54,153 nt of DNA from Helicobacter sp. (GTDB lineage Bacteria > Campylobacterota > Campylobacteria > Campylobacterales > Helicobacteraceae). Location: positions 1-54,153 of the forward strand of contig NZ_JAFLSB010000003.1 in NCBI RefSeq assembly GCF_022511165.1, in the 5' to 3' direction. Below are positions 1 through 8,097 of this stretch, piece by piece. The notes below the pieces were generated by a model that saw only the letters and a program-made list of their open reading frames with translations, did not search any database and was not told the origin of the DNA. A program made the translations under genes and the position numbers. Numbering within the stretch: position 1 is the first letter of the stretch; the number at the start of each line of letters is the position of its first letter.

Positions 1-111
1 AAGCCTAAGGCTCATTGTTTCACATTTTTCTAAAGTAAAATAATAGCTTTAACATTGGCTTTTAACTATAAAATCCCTATCTACGCTTTTAGAACATTTA
101 GAGAAAATTGC
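1..111. other. Non-coding window edge downstream of the outer-membrane gene
   Basis: No gene is seen here. The first 15 bases hold a small inverted repeat (AAGCC, three bases, GGCTC-like) that could be the outer part of a terminator for the minus-strand gene ending at 112, but no clear T-run can be tied to it inside the window. Confidence 0.3.
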
Positions 112-1866
112 CTAAAAGCTAAATTGCCCACCCACGCGCAAACTCATATAATTTGATACATTTACATTATAGAGTGTGATGTTTTTGCCTAAGCCATATT
201 GTAATGCCACATCAAGGAATCCTAGCAGGTTTAGCCCTCCTGTAAGTATCACACCTTCGCCACTTTTAGAGCGTAAATCCTGCATCGCTCCTAATCTAAA
301 ATCTACTTTTTTAAAGTTTGCTAACACTCCCCCCCCCATAAATTGACTTTTTGGACTTGAAAGCGAGAGCGTATCATTTGCTAAAATATCAGCATCAAAG
401 GCAAAGGTAAGAAAATCTTTCATTGTATAGCTTACTCCCGCACGCACTTGGCGATTAAGTGTGGTATCTTCGAGGTTATTGCTGCGCTTAATCGTAGGCG
501 CATTGAGATTTTTTGCTACAAGCCCTATGTTAAAATTTTTTATCATTTTTGGGCTATAGAGTAGCCCCACATCAAATCCAAAGGTTTGCGCCATATCCAA
601 ATCATCTTTATTAAAATCTATATCGGGCGTTTTTCCCACAGAAAATTTAAGATTCTGTCCATAACCGATAGCTTGCATAAATTTCACGGCTATGCCGACA
701 TTTAGCTCTCCTGTGGGAGTAAAAAAGGTATGCCCATAGCCCACAGGGATTTCTATAAGGGCTAGGGCATTAGTATAGAGCGTGTGATTTGCATTTTCAT
801 TCATAATTGAGCCATCAAGATTGTTCCTACCTGATGAATCTAATGTAAGCGAGATATTATCCCCACTCACACTTACATCATAGTATTTGCCTCCTAGCTC
901 AAAAATCAGCTGATTATTATTTGGGTCAAGCTGTGCGGAGGCGTTTGTAAAAGCAGAGGCAAAAAGCCCAATTCCCACAGCCCCACGCCCAGAATCTATC
1001 TCTTGAATATTAATACTTCCTAGCGCATCACTTTCTACGCGTCTTTGCTTTTTATCCCCTGCAAATTGGACAACAAAGCCATTTTGGGTAACGAGATTCA
1101 CATCATTAGAGCGCAATGCCTCATCAATCACGCCAAAGTCATTTAAAAGCTTATCAATCGTAGAATCTGCCCCTTTTTTTAAGGTAAGTGTGCCGGCTTT
1201 GTCTAAAATCGTATCAGCAATATCGCTTGCGCTATTTGCGCTATTAATGCCATCAAGCACATCGCCAAGCACATCGGCATTAATACCTGAAAGCAAATCC
1301 CCTACCAAAGGGCTACCGCCCTTATTTGCTGCATCAACAAGCTTCTTTTTAAATCTCTCTGCTAAGTCAGGGTCGCCTTTCAGCTCTGCCGCACAATCTG
1401 TAAAGGTAGTGCAGGTTGTATTCCCACCACTTAGCTCATCAAGCAAACCGCTTAAGTCATTTGCGGTAATTTGTCCGGGGGTAGCAGGGTTTGGAAAGAG
1501 TGCATCAAGTGTGCTACCAAGCGCACCATCAATGGTAGTATTACCAAACTGCACGCTTTTGCCACCGCCTAGAATCTGCTCATTGAGCTTATCGGGAAAA
1601 TTACTTAAATTATCTGTATCAATGGTTGCTACCTGCATTAAATTTTGCTCTTTAAACTGCAATCCAAAGCTATATCCTACTTTTGTGCGTCTATCTGCGC
1701 CAAGTAATGCGGGGTTATAATACAGCCCCCAAGCAGAATCTTTGAGCGCTACTCCAGCCCCGCCCATACCAGCAGATACCTGTCCCATAGAGCCAAATTC
1801 CAAGCCAAAGCTACTATTTAAGGCTAAAATCACAATGCCTAATGGATATGCGAAATATTTCAACAT
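112..1866 (-). CDS. Exported outer-membrane beta-barrel protein, TraF-like/FadL-like family
   Basis: A 584-residue protein. I start it at the ATG at 1866, because a strong GGAGG site lies just upstream and a signal peptide (about residues 1-21) follows directly; a longer reading to 2004 has no such features. The mature N-terminus carries the GMGGAGVA...YYNPALL pattern of TraF-like (PF13729) and FadL-type barrels, and the chain ends in Phe (GGQFSF), as outer-membrane barrels usually do. The middle (about 60-270) is rich in Asp, Leu, Asn and Gly and looks like an extracellular or plug insertion. The gene contains a run of nine G at 329-337 (codons 510-513), so it may vary in phase. It is divergent from the Sel1 genes. 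Function beyond outer-membrane placement is unknown; despite the family name, nothing here suggests conjugation. Confidence 0.75.
   Translation of the reverse strand: MLKYFAYPLGIVILALNSSFGLEFGSMGQVSAGMGGAGVALKDSAWGLYYNPALLGADRRTKVGYSFGLQFKEQNLMQVATIDTDNLSNFPDKLNEQILGGGKSVQFGNTTIDGALGSTLDALFPNPATPGQITANDLSGLLDELSGGNTTCTTFTDCAAELKGDPDLAERFKKKLVDAANKGGSPLVGDLLSGINADVLGDVLDGINSANSASDIADTILDKAGTLTLKKGADSTIDKLLNDFGVIDEALRSNDVNLVTQNGFVVQFAGDKKQRRVESDALGSINIQEIDSGRGAVGIGLFASAFTNASAQLDPNNNQLIFELGGKYYDVSVSGDNISLTLDSSGRNNLDGSIMNENANHTLYTNALALIEIPVGYGHTFFTPTGELNVGIAVKFMQAIGYGQNLKFSVGKTPDIDFNKDDLDMAQTFGFDVGLLYSPKMIKNFNIGLVAKNLNAPTIKRSNNLEDTTLNRQVRAGVSYTMKDFLTFAFDADILANDTLSLSSPKSQFMGGGVLANFKKVDFRLGAMQDLRSKSGEGVILTGGLNLLGFLDVALQYGLGKNITLYNVNVSNYMSLRVGGQFSF
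329..337 (-). repeat. Homopolymeric G9 tract inside the outer-membrane gene
   Basis: Nine consecutive C on the plus strand, read as nine G in the minus-strand coding sequence: the G of Met510 followed by three Gly codons. Tracts of eight or more G/C are known slippage sites in Helicobacter and Campylobacter surface genes. A one-base change would remove the last ~70 residues, including the terminal beta strands. It is the only G/C run of this length I saw in the window. Confidence 0.85.
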
Positions 1867-1920
1867 ATTGCCTTTTACCTCCGACTCCGCAATTTTGTTT
1901 ATAACAAAATAATAGAGAAT

Positions 1921-1937
1921 AAGAAAAAATCGTGCCA
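1921..1937 (-). promoter_or_regulatory. Sigma-54-like -24/-12 element upstream of the outer-membrane gene
   Basis: Read on the minus strand: TGGCACG, four bases, TTTCTT. The -24 half matches the sigma-54 consensus exactly; the -12 half has TC in place of the conserved GC. Spacing is right, and a transcript would start about 45 bases before the ATG at 1866. The mismatch falls on a key base, so this is a candidate only. The same 1867-2168 divergent gap also holds sigma-70-like AT-rich boxes. Confidence 0.35.
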
Positions 1938-2102
1938 TTTTCGCATATTTTATATGTAAAAGCAAGTATAATGTATTTTTGCAATATATATTCCTATCAC
2001 ACATCTATGGAGTGAGGGATAATATTGTGAGATGTAGGAATAATAGAAAATAATGTGAAATTTGATTTTCTTAAACTAAAAAAATTAAAATTATTAGAGA
2101 TA

Positions 2103-2108
2103 TATAAT
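2103..2108 (+). promoter_or_regulatory. -10 box (TATAAT) for the Sel1 gene pair
   Basis: A consensus TATAAT lies 60 bases before the ATG at 2169 and points towards the Sel1-repeat genes. Helicobacter vegetative promoters depend mainly on this hexamer. No other strong candidate lies between it and the start codon. Confidence 0.5.
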
Positions 2109-2168
2109 CAAAAAGGAACACTTTTAGCATATAAGATTCCATAAAATCATTATAAAAAGGCTTGGATA

Positions 2169-2906
2169 ATGATGAAGCTTTATAGTCTTATGTTAATCGC
2201 ATTAATCACATTGTTGGGCTTGATGCAGTCCTTACCTGCACGGGAACTAACCGGGGCAGATGCCCTAGATGCTCTTGGCTCTTATATAGCAGAAATTGAA
2301 GCACAAGAATCTAGGCAAGATTCTAGCACAGATAGAGCATTGCAAAAAGCCTATAATGCGTGGAGAAATGGCGAATTAAGCCGAGCAGTGCGGCTATATG
2401 AAGATGCGTGCTATGATGATAATATGGGTGCGTGCCACGCCCTTGGGACATTGTATTTTCAAGGAAGCGGTGTTGCTCAAAATTACTCAATGAGCGCGAG
2501 TTATTATTATAAGGCGTGTATGGGGGGATTCTCTCCTGCGTGTAATTCACTTGGAATCTTGCATCATTTTGGTTTAGGCGTGAGGCAGGACTATAGCCTC
2601 GCCCTCAATCTATATGCGCAATCTTGCAAAAGTGGCTATGGGAGAGCGTGTAATAATGTAGGTGTGATGTTTGAAGAGGGCTTAGGCGTAAAAAAGAACT
2701 ATAAACAAGCAGGATTGTATTATGCTGATTCGTGTTTGGTGCGAGATGATAGGGCGTGTTTTAACCTCGCGGAATTGCTCTCTAAAGGTAAGGGTATGAA
2801 AAAAGATAAGCAAAAAGCAATGGAGTATTATGGTTTATCTTGTGATTTTGGCTTGCAAGAAGGGTGTGAGATGTATAGAGCATTCAAGCTCAAGGAGGAG
2901 AAATGA
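2169..2906 (+). CDS. Secreted Sel1-repeat cysteine-rich protein (Hcp-like)
   Basis: A 245-residue protein with a signal peptide (about residues 1-24, ending LPA). From about residue 60 it is made of consecutive ~36-residue Sel1-like repeats, each with a pair of cysteines eight positions apart (for example ACYDDNMGAC, ACMGGFSPAC, SCKSGYGRAC). This is the hallmark of the Helicobacter cysteine-rich Hcp proteins, whose paired cysteines form disulfides within each helical repeat in the periplasm or outside the cell. Five repeats can be counted. Hcp proteins were once called beta-lactamases; some members bind penicillin and several are immunogenic. The stop overlaps the start of the next Sel1 gene by four bases, so the two are probably translated together. 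Exact role unknown. Confidence 0.85.
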   Translation: MMKLYSLMLIALITLLGLMQSLPARELTGADALDALGSYIAEIEAQESRQDSSTDRALQKAYNAWRNGELSRAVRLYEDACYDDNMGACHALGTLYFQGSGVAQNYSMSASYYYKACMGGFSPACNSLGILHHFGLGVRQDYSLALNLYAQSCKSGYGRACNNVGVMFEEGLGVKKNYKQAGLYYADSCLVRDDRACFNLAELLSKGKGMKKDKQKAMEYYGLSCDFGLQEGCEMYRAFKLKEEK

Positions 2907-3520
2907 GAATCTTTATAATGCTTGGAATGCTTGGCATAGCTTTGGGCGTGGCGTTTGGGGCTTACCTTGCTGATGAGAATATGGAGGAATATGAAAGTGC
3001 GCAAATGCGTGAGCGCATCGCTCCTTATATCACAGGCTGCAATAATGGCGAAATAGGGGATTGCTATCTTGCTGCGTATGAGTATATGAAAGGCGAAAAT
3101 GGCGTGCAATGGTATGCCAAAGCGGCTTATTACTATAAAATAGCCTGTGATGGAGGAATGCTTAAAGCGTGTAGCAATCTTGGAATCTTGTATCAAAATG
3201 GGCTTGGTGTGAAGCAAAATTATGATGTGAGCGTGCAGCTTTATCGCTTGGCTTGCTCTCGCTCTGAAGCTGATGGCTGTAATAATTTAGGTGTATTGAG
3301 TGAGGAGGGGAAGTTTGTAAATAAAAGCTATGCAGATGCCCTTGCCTTGTATCAACGCGCGTGTATGGGCGGAAGTGTCGCAGGCTGTATGAATCTAGGG
3401 GATATGTATGCAAAAGGTAAAGGTGTAGCAAAAAATAAAGGAGCAGCTCTTAGTTTTTATGCACAGGCTTGTTCTATGGGGTATCAGCAAGGTTGCGAGC
3501 TATATAGCAAAAATCGCTAA
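2903..3520 (+). CDS. Second secreted Sel1-repeat cysteine-rich protein (Hcp-like)
   Basis: A 205-residue protein beginning at an ATG that overlaps the previous stop (ATGA), with the upstream gene's AAGGAGGAG as ribosome site. Residues 1-20 form a hydrophobic signal peptide. Four Sel1-like repeats follow, with cysteine pairs spaced as in the upstream paralogue (for example ACDGGMLKAC, ACMGGSVAGC). It is probably exported and disulfide-stabilised. The pair looks like a local duplication that has since diverged: repeat number and signal peptide differ. It may act with its neighbour as a secreted helical-repeat adaptor or host-interaction protein; that is inference. Confidence 0.83.
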   Translation: MRIFIMLGMLGIALGVAFGAYLADENMEEYESAQMRERIAPYITGCNNGEIGDCYLAAYEYMKGENGVQWYAKAAYYYKIACDGGMLKACSNLGILYQNGLGVKQNYDVSVQLYRLACSRSEADGCNNLGVLSEEGKFVNKSYADALALYQRACMGGSVAGCMNLGDMYAKGKGVAKNKGAALSFYAQACSMGYQQGCELYSKNR

Positions 3521-3989
3521 TGTGCGATGCAAAGGCATATAAATTTTTAATTCTGCTTTAAGTCTCCTCGCAATTAAGGTATATCTTTATTGTAATAAAA
3601 TGAGTCTTGCCTTAAAGGCATTGTAGAGGGGGCGTAAGACATATCGCCTAAGCAGCACTTTGAGTAGCAAAGAAGCTTGAGCTGGGATTTTAAGGGGGAG
3701 TGGAGGCGGACATTACCAAAGCGCGTATATCTACAAGCTCACTTTCGCAATGCAAAGCATTAATTCATACTTACACATTTAAGCCTTTCTCTATAAATAA
3801 AAAAGAATCAAAATAAGTATTTATAATTAAATAAGATTCTAGAATCTAAGCATTTTGAGCCATTGTTCCCTTGATATAGCAAGAGATTTTGTGGTAATTC
3901 CAAGCATTTCTTGTCGGCTTTGTGTTAGAATATTGATGATATGATTGAAATCAAGCAAGGATAAGTGGGAGTGTTGAAAATGTTACAAA
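3521..3989. other. Long non-coding gap with a structured, G-rich segment
   Basis: No convincing gene lies here. The part at about 3600-3750 is less AT-rich than its flanks and has several short inverted repeats: a 13-base palindrome at 3608-3620 (TGCCTT-A-AAGGCA) and CTTTG/CAAAG with a five-base loop at 3658-3672. On the minus strand 3574-3738 is free of stops (54 codons) but has only an internal ATG at 3642 (22 codons) and no good ribosome site. It could be a small RNA, a decayed gene fragment or an interspersed repeat. At 3834-3847 AGATTCT and AGAATCT abut as a palindrome. Confidence 0.35.
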
Positions 3990-4067
3990 TGGTCGGAGTA
4001 GCGGGATTCAAACCCACGACCTCACCCACCCCAAGGGTGCGCGCTAATCAGGCTGCGCTATACTCCG
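3990..4067 (-). tRNA. tRNA-Pro (anticodon GGG)
   Basis: The minus-strand sequence folds as a complete tRNA. The acceptor stem CGGAGTA pairs with TACTCCG, the D-stem is GCGC/GCGC, and the anticodon stem CACCC/GGGTG encloses TTGGGGT, giving anticodon GGG (reads CCC and CCU). The T-arm is GTGGG-TTTGAAT-CCCGC. Discriminator A is followed by an encoded CCA at 3992-3990. It stands alone with its own promoter. Both the sequence and the fold are clear. Confidence 0.95.
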
Positions 4068-4092
4068 AAAAACAAGAAAGTTAAAAAGTGCT

Positions 4093-4098
4093 ATTATA
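4093..4098 (-). promoter_or_regulatory. -10 box (TATAAT) for tRNA-Pro
   Basis: On the minus strand a consensus TATAAT lies 25 bases upstream of the tRNA 5' end, which would give a short leader removed by RNase P. It reads away from flgI, so the tRNA and the flagellar genes are divergently transcribed. Confidence 0.55.
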
Positions 4099-4238
4099 GC
4101 GCATTTTGTTAATGTTGATAATGAAAAGTGATGTAATTTAAGGAATATAAATTGCTTTGGTAAAGCATAGAATCTTATAAAGCTAAGGAAGCATAGATGA
4201 GCGGAGCAAATGCGAATAGAGCGCGTAAGGAGACAATA

Positions 4239-5270
4239 ATGAGATTCGTATTATGTGTGATATTTGGGATATTATGCACGATGTCCTTTGTGTATGGACA
4301 GAAAATCTCTCAAGTAGCGCAAGTTGTAGGGATTAGAGAAAATAGCCTTGTAGGGTATGGCTTAGTGATAGGCTTAAATGGGAGCGGCGATAAGAGTGGC
4401 TCAAAATTTACGATGCAAAGCGTTGCTAATATGCTAGAGAGTGTGAATGTGAAACTTTCTGCAAATGATATTAAATCAAAAAATGTTGCTGCTGTAATGG
4501 TAACGGCGACTTTGCCACCATTTGCAAGACAGGGCGATAAGCTTGATATTCTTGTTTCTTCTATTGGCGATGCAAAATCTATTAGCGGTGGAACACTTGT
4601 AATGACTCCTCTAACGGGTGTAGATGGTAATATTTATGCCTTAGCGCAAGGTAATATTCTTATGGGCGAGAGTGGGAGCGCGCTTTCTGGCACAATTATT
4701 GGTGGGGCAAGTGTAGAGCGTGAAGTGAGCTATAATCTCTACAATCAGCAAAATGCGACTTTAAGTCTTAAAAAATCGGATTTGCAAAATGCGATTAAGA
4801 TTCAACAAGCACTCAATGAGGTTTTTTCTGATGCGGTTGCCTTGGCTGTTGATGCGCGCACGATTAGACTCACAAAGCCTGAAAATTTGAGTATGGTAGA
4901 GTTTTTGGCATTAGTGGAGGAAGTCGAGGTGGATTATACATCTAAAGAGCGCATAGTGATTGATGAAAAATCTGGCACGATTGTGGCAGGAGTTGGCATT
5001 ACAATTGATCCTGTGGTGATTACGCACGGCGATATTACGATTAAAATCTCTGATGAGATGCCTGATGATCCCGAAGCTATTAAGCTTGAAGATGGCACAA
5101 TGATGAGCAAAGCGCAAGGCACAATCAGTAGCACAGATGGCGGGAAGCCTACGGTTTCAAGTGTGGTAAAAGCATTGCAAAGAATGGGTGCAACACCGCG
5201 CAATGTGATTTCCATTTTGGAGAGTATGCGAAAATCTGGCGCATTACGAGCCGAGATTGAAGTGATGTAG
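4239..5270 (+). CDS. flgI: Flagellar P-ring protein FlgI
   Basis: A 343-residue precursor of the P-ring subunit, which forms the bushing around the flagellar rod in the periplasmic peptidoglycan layer. I choose the ATG at 4239, not the upstream in-frame ATG at 4197, because it has AAGGAG five bases before it and begins the signal peptide (about residues 1-20, ending VYG). Family signatures run throughout: VVGIRENSLVGYGLVIGLNG near the N-terminus, NVAAVMVTATLPPFARQGDKLDI around 90-112, and a C-terminus ending ALRAEIEVM. The length matches other epsilonproteobacterial FlgI. It is followed by a FlgJ-type rod-binding protein and flgS, the order I recall from H. pylori (HP0246-HP0244). Confidence 0.96.
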   Translation: MRFVLCVIFGILCTMSFVYGQKISQVAQVVGIRENSLVGYGLVIGLNGSGDKSGSKFTMQSVANMLESVNVKLSANDIKSKNVAAVMVTATLPPFARQGDKLDILVSSIGDAKSISGGTLVMTPLTGVDGNIYALAQGNILMGESGSALSGTIIGGASVEREVSYNLYNQQNATLSLKKSDLQNAIKIQQALNEVFSDAVALAVDARTIRLTKPENLSMVEFLALVEEVEVDYTSKERIVIDEKSGTIVAGVGITIDPVVITHGDITIKISDEMPDDPEAIKLEDGTMMSKAQGTISSTDGGKPTVSSVVKALQRMGATPRNVISILESMRKSGALRAEIEVM

Positions 5271-5307
5271 TTATATGAGAGAATCTTAAAGCACACAAGG
5301 AGTAGTT

Positions 5308-5682
5308 ATGATAAGTCCCATTAATACCTCTATGGCAATGATGAATTACCAAAAGGCGCAGGATTCTACCCTAAGCCAAGCGCGTCTTAATGAAATAAAA
5401 GAAGATAAAGCACTCAAAGAGCAAACTGATCAATTTGAATCTATTTTGCTCAAATTTATGCTAGAAACAGCGATTAAAAATGATGATACACTCTATCCTA
5501 AGCAGCCCGGCAGTGATATTTATCATTCTATGTATATAGATGAGCTAAGCCAAGAGCTAAGTGGGAGCTTTGGATATAGTGAGCTGTTATTTAATTATTT
5601 AAAAGAACAGCAAAGTGCAGGTAAGAAAAATACAACCAACCTTGCGCAAGGGAAAAATAATCCTTATGGACAATCAAAATAG
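5308..5682 (+). CDS. Flagellar rod-binding protein (FlgJ N-terminal domain type)
   Basis: A 124-residue protein with a CAAGGAG site before its ATG. Residues about 35-100 resemble the rod-binding domain (PF10135): QTDQFESILLKFMLETA, then an IYHSMYIDELSQELS segment. This domain caps the growing rod and helps its passage across the cell wall. The muramidase half of enterobacterial FlgJ is missing, which is normal in epsilonproteobacteria, where the wall-cutting activity is a separate protein. There is no signal peptide, consistent with export through the flagellar apparatus. Its end overlaps the start of flgS by 17 bases. Confidence 0.8.
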   Translation: MISPINTSMAMMNYQKAQDSTLSQARLNEIKEDKALKEQTDQFESILLKFMLETAIKNDDTLYPKQPGSDIYHSMYIDELSQELSGSFGYSELLFNYLKEQQSAGKKNTTNLAQGKNNPYGQSK

Positions 5683-6718
5683 TCTCATCAATCCTCATCT
5701 TTTAGAGCATTTAAACAGCAATGACAAAAGTGTTTTGCTTGAATCTTTAGCTACGCTTATTCAAAGCACCTATGGCACAGAGCAGGAGTTTATCAAGCTT
5801 CAAAATGATTTTAATAGTCTCAAAGCCCTCTATGAATGGGTGCTTGAGCTTATCCCTCAAGCCATTTGTGTGCTAGAATCTGATGGCAGTGTGTTTTACC
5901 AAAATGCAGAGGCAAGTAAGATTGCAGATATGTTTGAGGGTGTGGTGCATTTGCAAGAGGGAGAGAGTGAAGTTGCCTATAAGGAGCAGTTTTATCTCTT
6001 GCAAATTAGTGTAAAAAATGACAAAAAAGTAATGAGTGCAACAAATATTACCAACCAAAAACGACAAGAAAGACTAGCATCTATGGGGCAAATCTCTGCA
6101 CATCTAGCACACGAAATTCGCAATCCCATAGGCTCTATTTCACTCCTTACTTCAACGCTTTTAAAACGTGGTGATATACAGATTAAGCCTCTTGTGCTTG
6201 AAATGAAAAAAGCGATTTGGCGCGTGGAGCGGTTGATTAATACCACTTTGCTTTGGACAAAGGGTGTCAATGCCAATCGCACTTCACATCATTTGAGCGA
6301 ATTTGAAAATGACCTTACCCAAAGCATAGGCTATTATACTTACTCTAAGCCCATTGATTTTGTATTTGATCTCACATCTAATACACATCTTTTTGCGGAT
6401 TTTGATTTATTAAGCATCGTGTTGCAAAATTTTTTATCAAATGCTATTGATGCCATTGAAGAGGGCGAGTGCGAAAATGGCGTGGTAAAGGTGAGTTTTA
6501 GCGAAGATGAGGCAAGTTGGTGCTTTATTTTTAGCGATAATGGCGAGGATATTGCCGATAAAAATATACTTTTTGAGCCATTTAAAACGACAAAGCTTAA
6601 AGGCAATGGTTTAGGGTTAGCGCTGTGCCAGCAGATTATCAACGCCCATAATGGGAGCATTTCGCTTGATGAGGGCGCAGATGATAAAATCTTTTACATC
6701 AAAATTGCCAAAGACTAG
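5666..6718 (+). CDS. flgS: Sensor histidine kinase FlgS of the flagellar sigma-54 regulon
   Basis: A 350-residue soluble histidine kinase. The start is taken as the ATG at 5666 (MDNQNS...), inside the end of the preceding gene; an in-frame ATG at 5615 is less likely. The N-terminal 130 residues hold a PAS-like region. The H-box is HLAHEIRNPIGSI (about 148-160, His phosphorylation site), the N-box is NFLSNAIDAIEEG, and the G-boxes are DNGEDI and GNGLGLALC. There are no membrane segments, as in H. pylori FlgS, which senses the state of the flagellar export apparatus rather than an external signal. It phosphorylates FlgR, which activates RpoN promoters of rod, hook and minor flagellin genes. FlgR is not in this window. 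Confidence 0.93.
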   Translation: MDNQNSLINPHLLEHLNSNDKSVLLESLATLIQSTYGTEQEFIKLQNDFNSLKALYEWVLELIPQAICVLESDGSVFYQNAEASKIADMFEGVVHLQEGESEVAYKEQFYLLQISVKNDKKVMSATNITNQKRQERLASMGQISAHLAHEIRNPIGSISLLTSTLLKRGDIQIKPLVLEMKKAIWRVERLINTTLLWTKGVNANRTSHHLSEFENDLTQSIGYYTYSKPIDFVFDLTSNTHLFADFDLLSIVLQNFLSNAIDAIEEGECENGVVKVSFSEDEASWCFIFSDNGEDIADKNILFEPFKTTKLKGNGLGLALCQQIINAHNGSISLDEGADDKIFYIKIAKD

Positions 6719-6729
6719 AATCTTGCTGT

Positions 6730-6735
6730 TATAAT
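6730..6735 (+). promoter_or_regulatory. -10 box (TATAAT) for aroA
   Basis: TATAATGTG lies 34 bases before the aroA ATG, in the gap after flgS, giving a leader of about 27 bases with GGAGAG as ribosome site. It suggests that the aroA-ispH segment is transcribed independently of the flagellar genes. Confidence 0.55.
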
Positions 6736-6768
6736 GTGCATTGAACTCTAAGGCTTTAAGGAGAGAGA

Positions 6769-8076
6769 ATGCGTATCACAAAAATTGCCCCAGCAAAAAG
6801 CTTTGAACGCGAGTTTGAAGGTATTGCTACGGATAAATCTATCTCGCATCGCACGGCAATGTTTGCGCTTTTGGCTCAAGCTCCTTGTGAGGTAGAGAAT
6901 TACTTAATGGGGGAGGATACTCTGCATACTTTGCACATCGCGCGTGAATTGGGGCTTCAAGTAGAGCAAAATGCAAAGAGATTAAAGCTTATTCCCCCAA
7001 AAGCCATACAAGAACCGCATAAAGTGCTTGATTGCGGAAATGCAGGAACAGGAATGCGGCTTTTTGCAGGGCTTTTAAGCGGCATTAAGGGATTTTTTGT
7101 TTTAAGCGGCGATGAATATTTGAATAAGCGCCCAATGAAACGCATTATCGACCCTCTAAATAGCATAGGTGCGCATATCACAGGGAGGCAAGATAATGCT
7201 TATGCGCCTTTAGGTATTCAAGGAGCACAGCTAGAATCTTTTGATTATACAAGTCATATTGCCTCTGCACAAGTCAAAAGTGCGATGATTCTTGCAGGAC
7301 TTCAAGCTCAAGGGCAATCTCGATTTGTTGAGCCATTTTTAAGCCGCGACCATACAGAAAATATGTTGCGTGGTATGGGTGTGCAAATACATACCAAAGA
7401 GCAGAGTAATGGTGCGTATGAGGTGATTTTTGAGGGGCAGCCATATAAGAAATTAGAATCTTTTGCTCTTCAAATCCCCTCTGATCCTTCAAGTGCGTTT
7501 TATTTTGCCCTAGCTGCGTGTGTGCTACAATCCAAAGTCAAACTTAAAAATGTGCTTTTAAATAAAACGCGTATTGAAGCCTTTAAAATTCTAGAATCTA
7601 TGGGAGCTAAAGTCAAATATGAATATCATCAATCCCCTTATGAGGAGGTGGGCGATATTGAGGTATGTGGCGGGAATTTAAGGGCTGTAAATGTAGATAG
7701 TGCGATAGCGTGGCTTATTGATGAGATTCCAGCACTAAGTATTGCTTTTGCGGTGGCTAAAGGTATTTCAAAGGTATCTAATGCCAAAGAATTGCGTGTA
7801 AAAGAAAGTGATAGAATCCACGCCACTATCACAAACTTGCGCGCAATGGGCATAGAATGTGAAGAGTTTGAAGATGGCTTTAGTGTGCGTGGAGGAGAAC
7901 TCAAAAGAGCAAGGGTGGATTCTTTTGGAGATCATCGTATCGCAATGAGTTTTGCCATAGCCCAGCTTGTATGTGGGGGCGAGATACAAGATAGTGCGTG
8001 TATTGATGTATCTTTTCCACAATTTTTAACTTATCTTTCCTCTATTACATCTGTGGAGAACATAAATGAAGATTAA
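6769..8076 (+). CDS. aroA: 3-phosphoshikimate 1-carboxyvinyltransferase (EPSP synthase)
   Basis: A 435-residue cytoplasmic enzyme of the shikimate pathway. It transfers the enolpyruvyl group of phosphoenolpyruvate to shikimate 3-phosphate. Family motifs are present in order: DKSISHRTAM (about 22-31, shikimate-phosphate binding), CGNAGTGMRLFAGLL (about 87-101), KRPMKRI, AQVKSAMILAGL, and near the end KESDR and GDHRIAMSFAI. The length is normal. A clear AAGGAGAGA site precedes the ATG. ispH follows 21 bases after the stop, so the two are probably cotranscribed. Confidence 0.97.
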   Translation: MRITKIAPAKSFEREFEGIATDKSISHRTAMFALLAQAPCEVENYLMGEDTLHTLHIARELGLQVEQNAKRLKLIPPKAIQEPHKVLDCGNAGTGMRLFAGLLSGIKGFFVLSGDEYLNKRPMKRIIDPLNSIGAHITGRQDNAYAPLGIQGAQLESFDYTSHIASAQVKSAMILAGLQAQGQSRFVEPFLSRDHTENMLRGMGVQIHTKEQSNGAYEVIFEGQPYKKLESFALQIPSDPSSAFYFALAACVLQSKVKLKNVLLNKTRIEAFKILESMGAKVKYEYHQSPYEEVGDIEVCGGNLRAVNVDSAIAWLIDEIPALSIAFAVAKGISKVSNAKELRVKESDRIHATITNLRAMGIECEEFEDGFSVRGGELKRARVDSFGDHRIAMSFAIAQLVCGGEIQDSACIDVSFPQFLTYLSSITSVENINED

Positions 8077-8097
8077 ATTAAGCATTAAGGATTTGCA

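Noticed and set aside
1190..1720. A 176-codon plus-strand open frame opposite the outer-membrane gene
   Set aside because: Ser/Pro/Leu-rich shadow of the real minus-strand gene; no start signals.
2169..3520. Sel1 genes as beta-lactamases
   Set aside because: The old family label rests on weak penicillin binding of some Hcp proteins; no serine or metallo-beta-lactamase motif is present.
4153..4167. Hairpin TGCTTT-GGT-AAAGCA upstream of flgI
   Set aside because: Short, without a T-run, and lying between divergent units; likely chance in AT-rich DNA.
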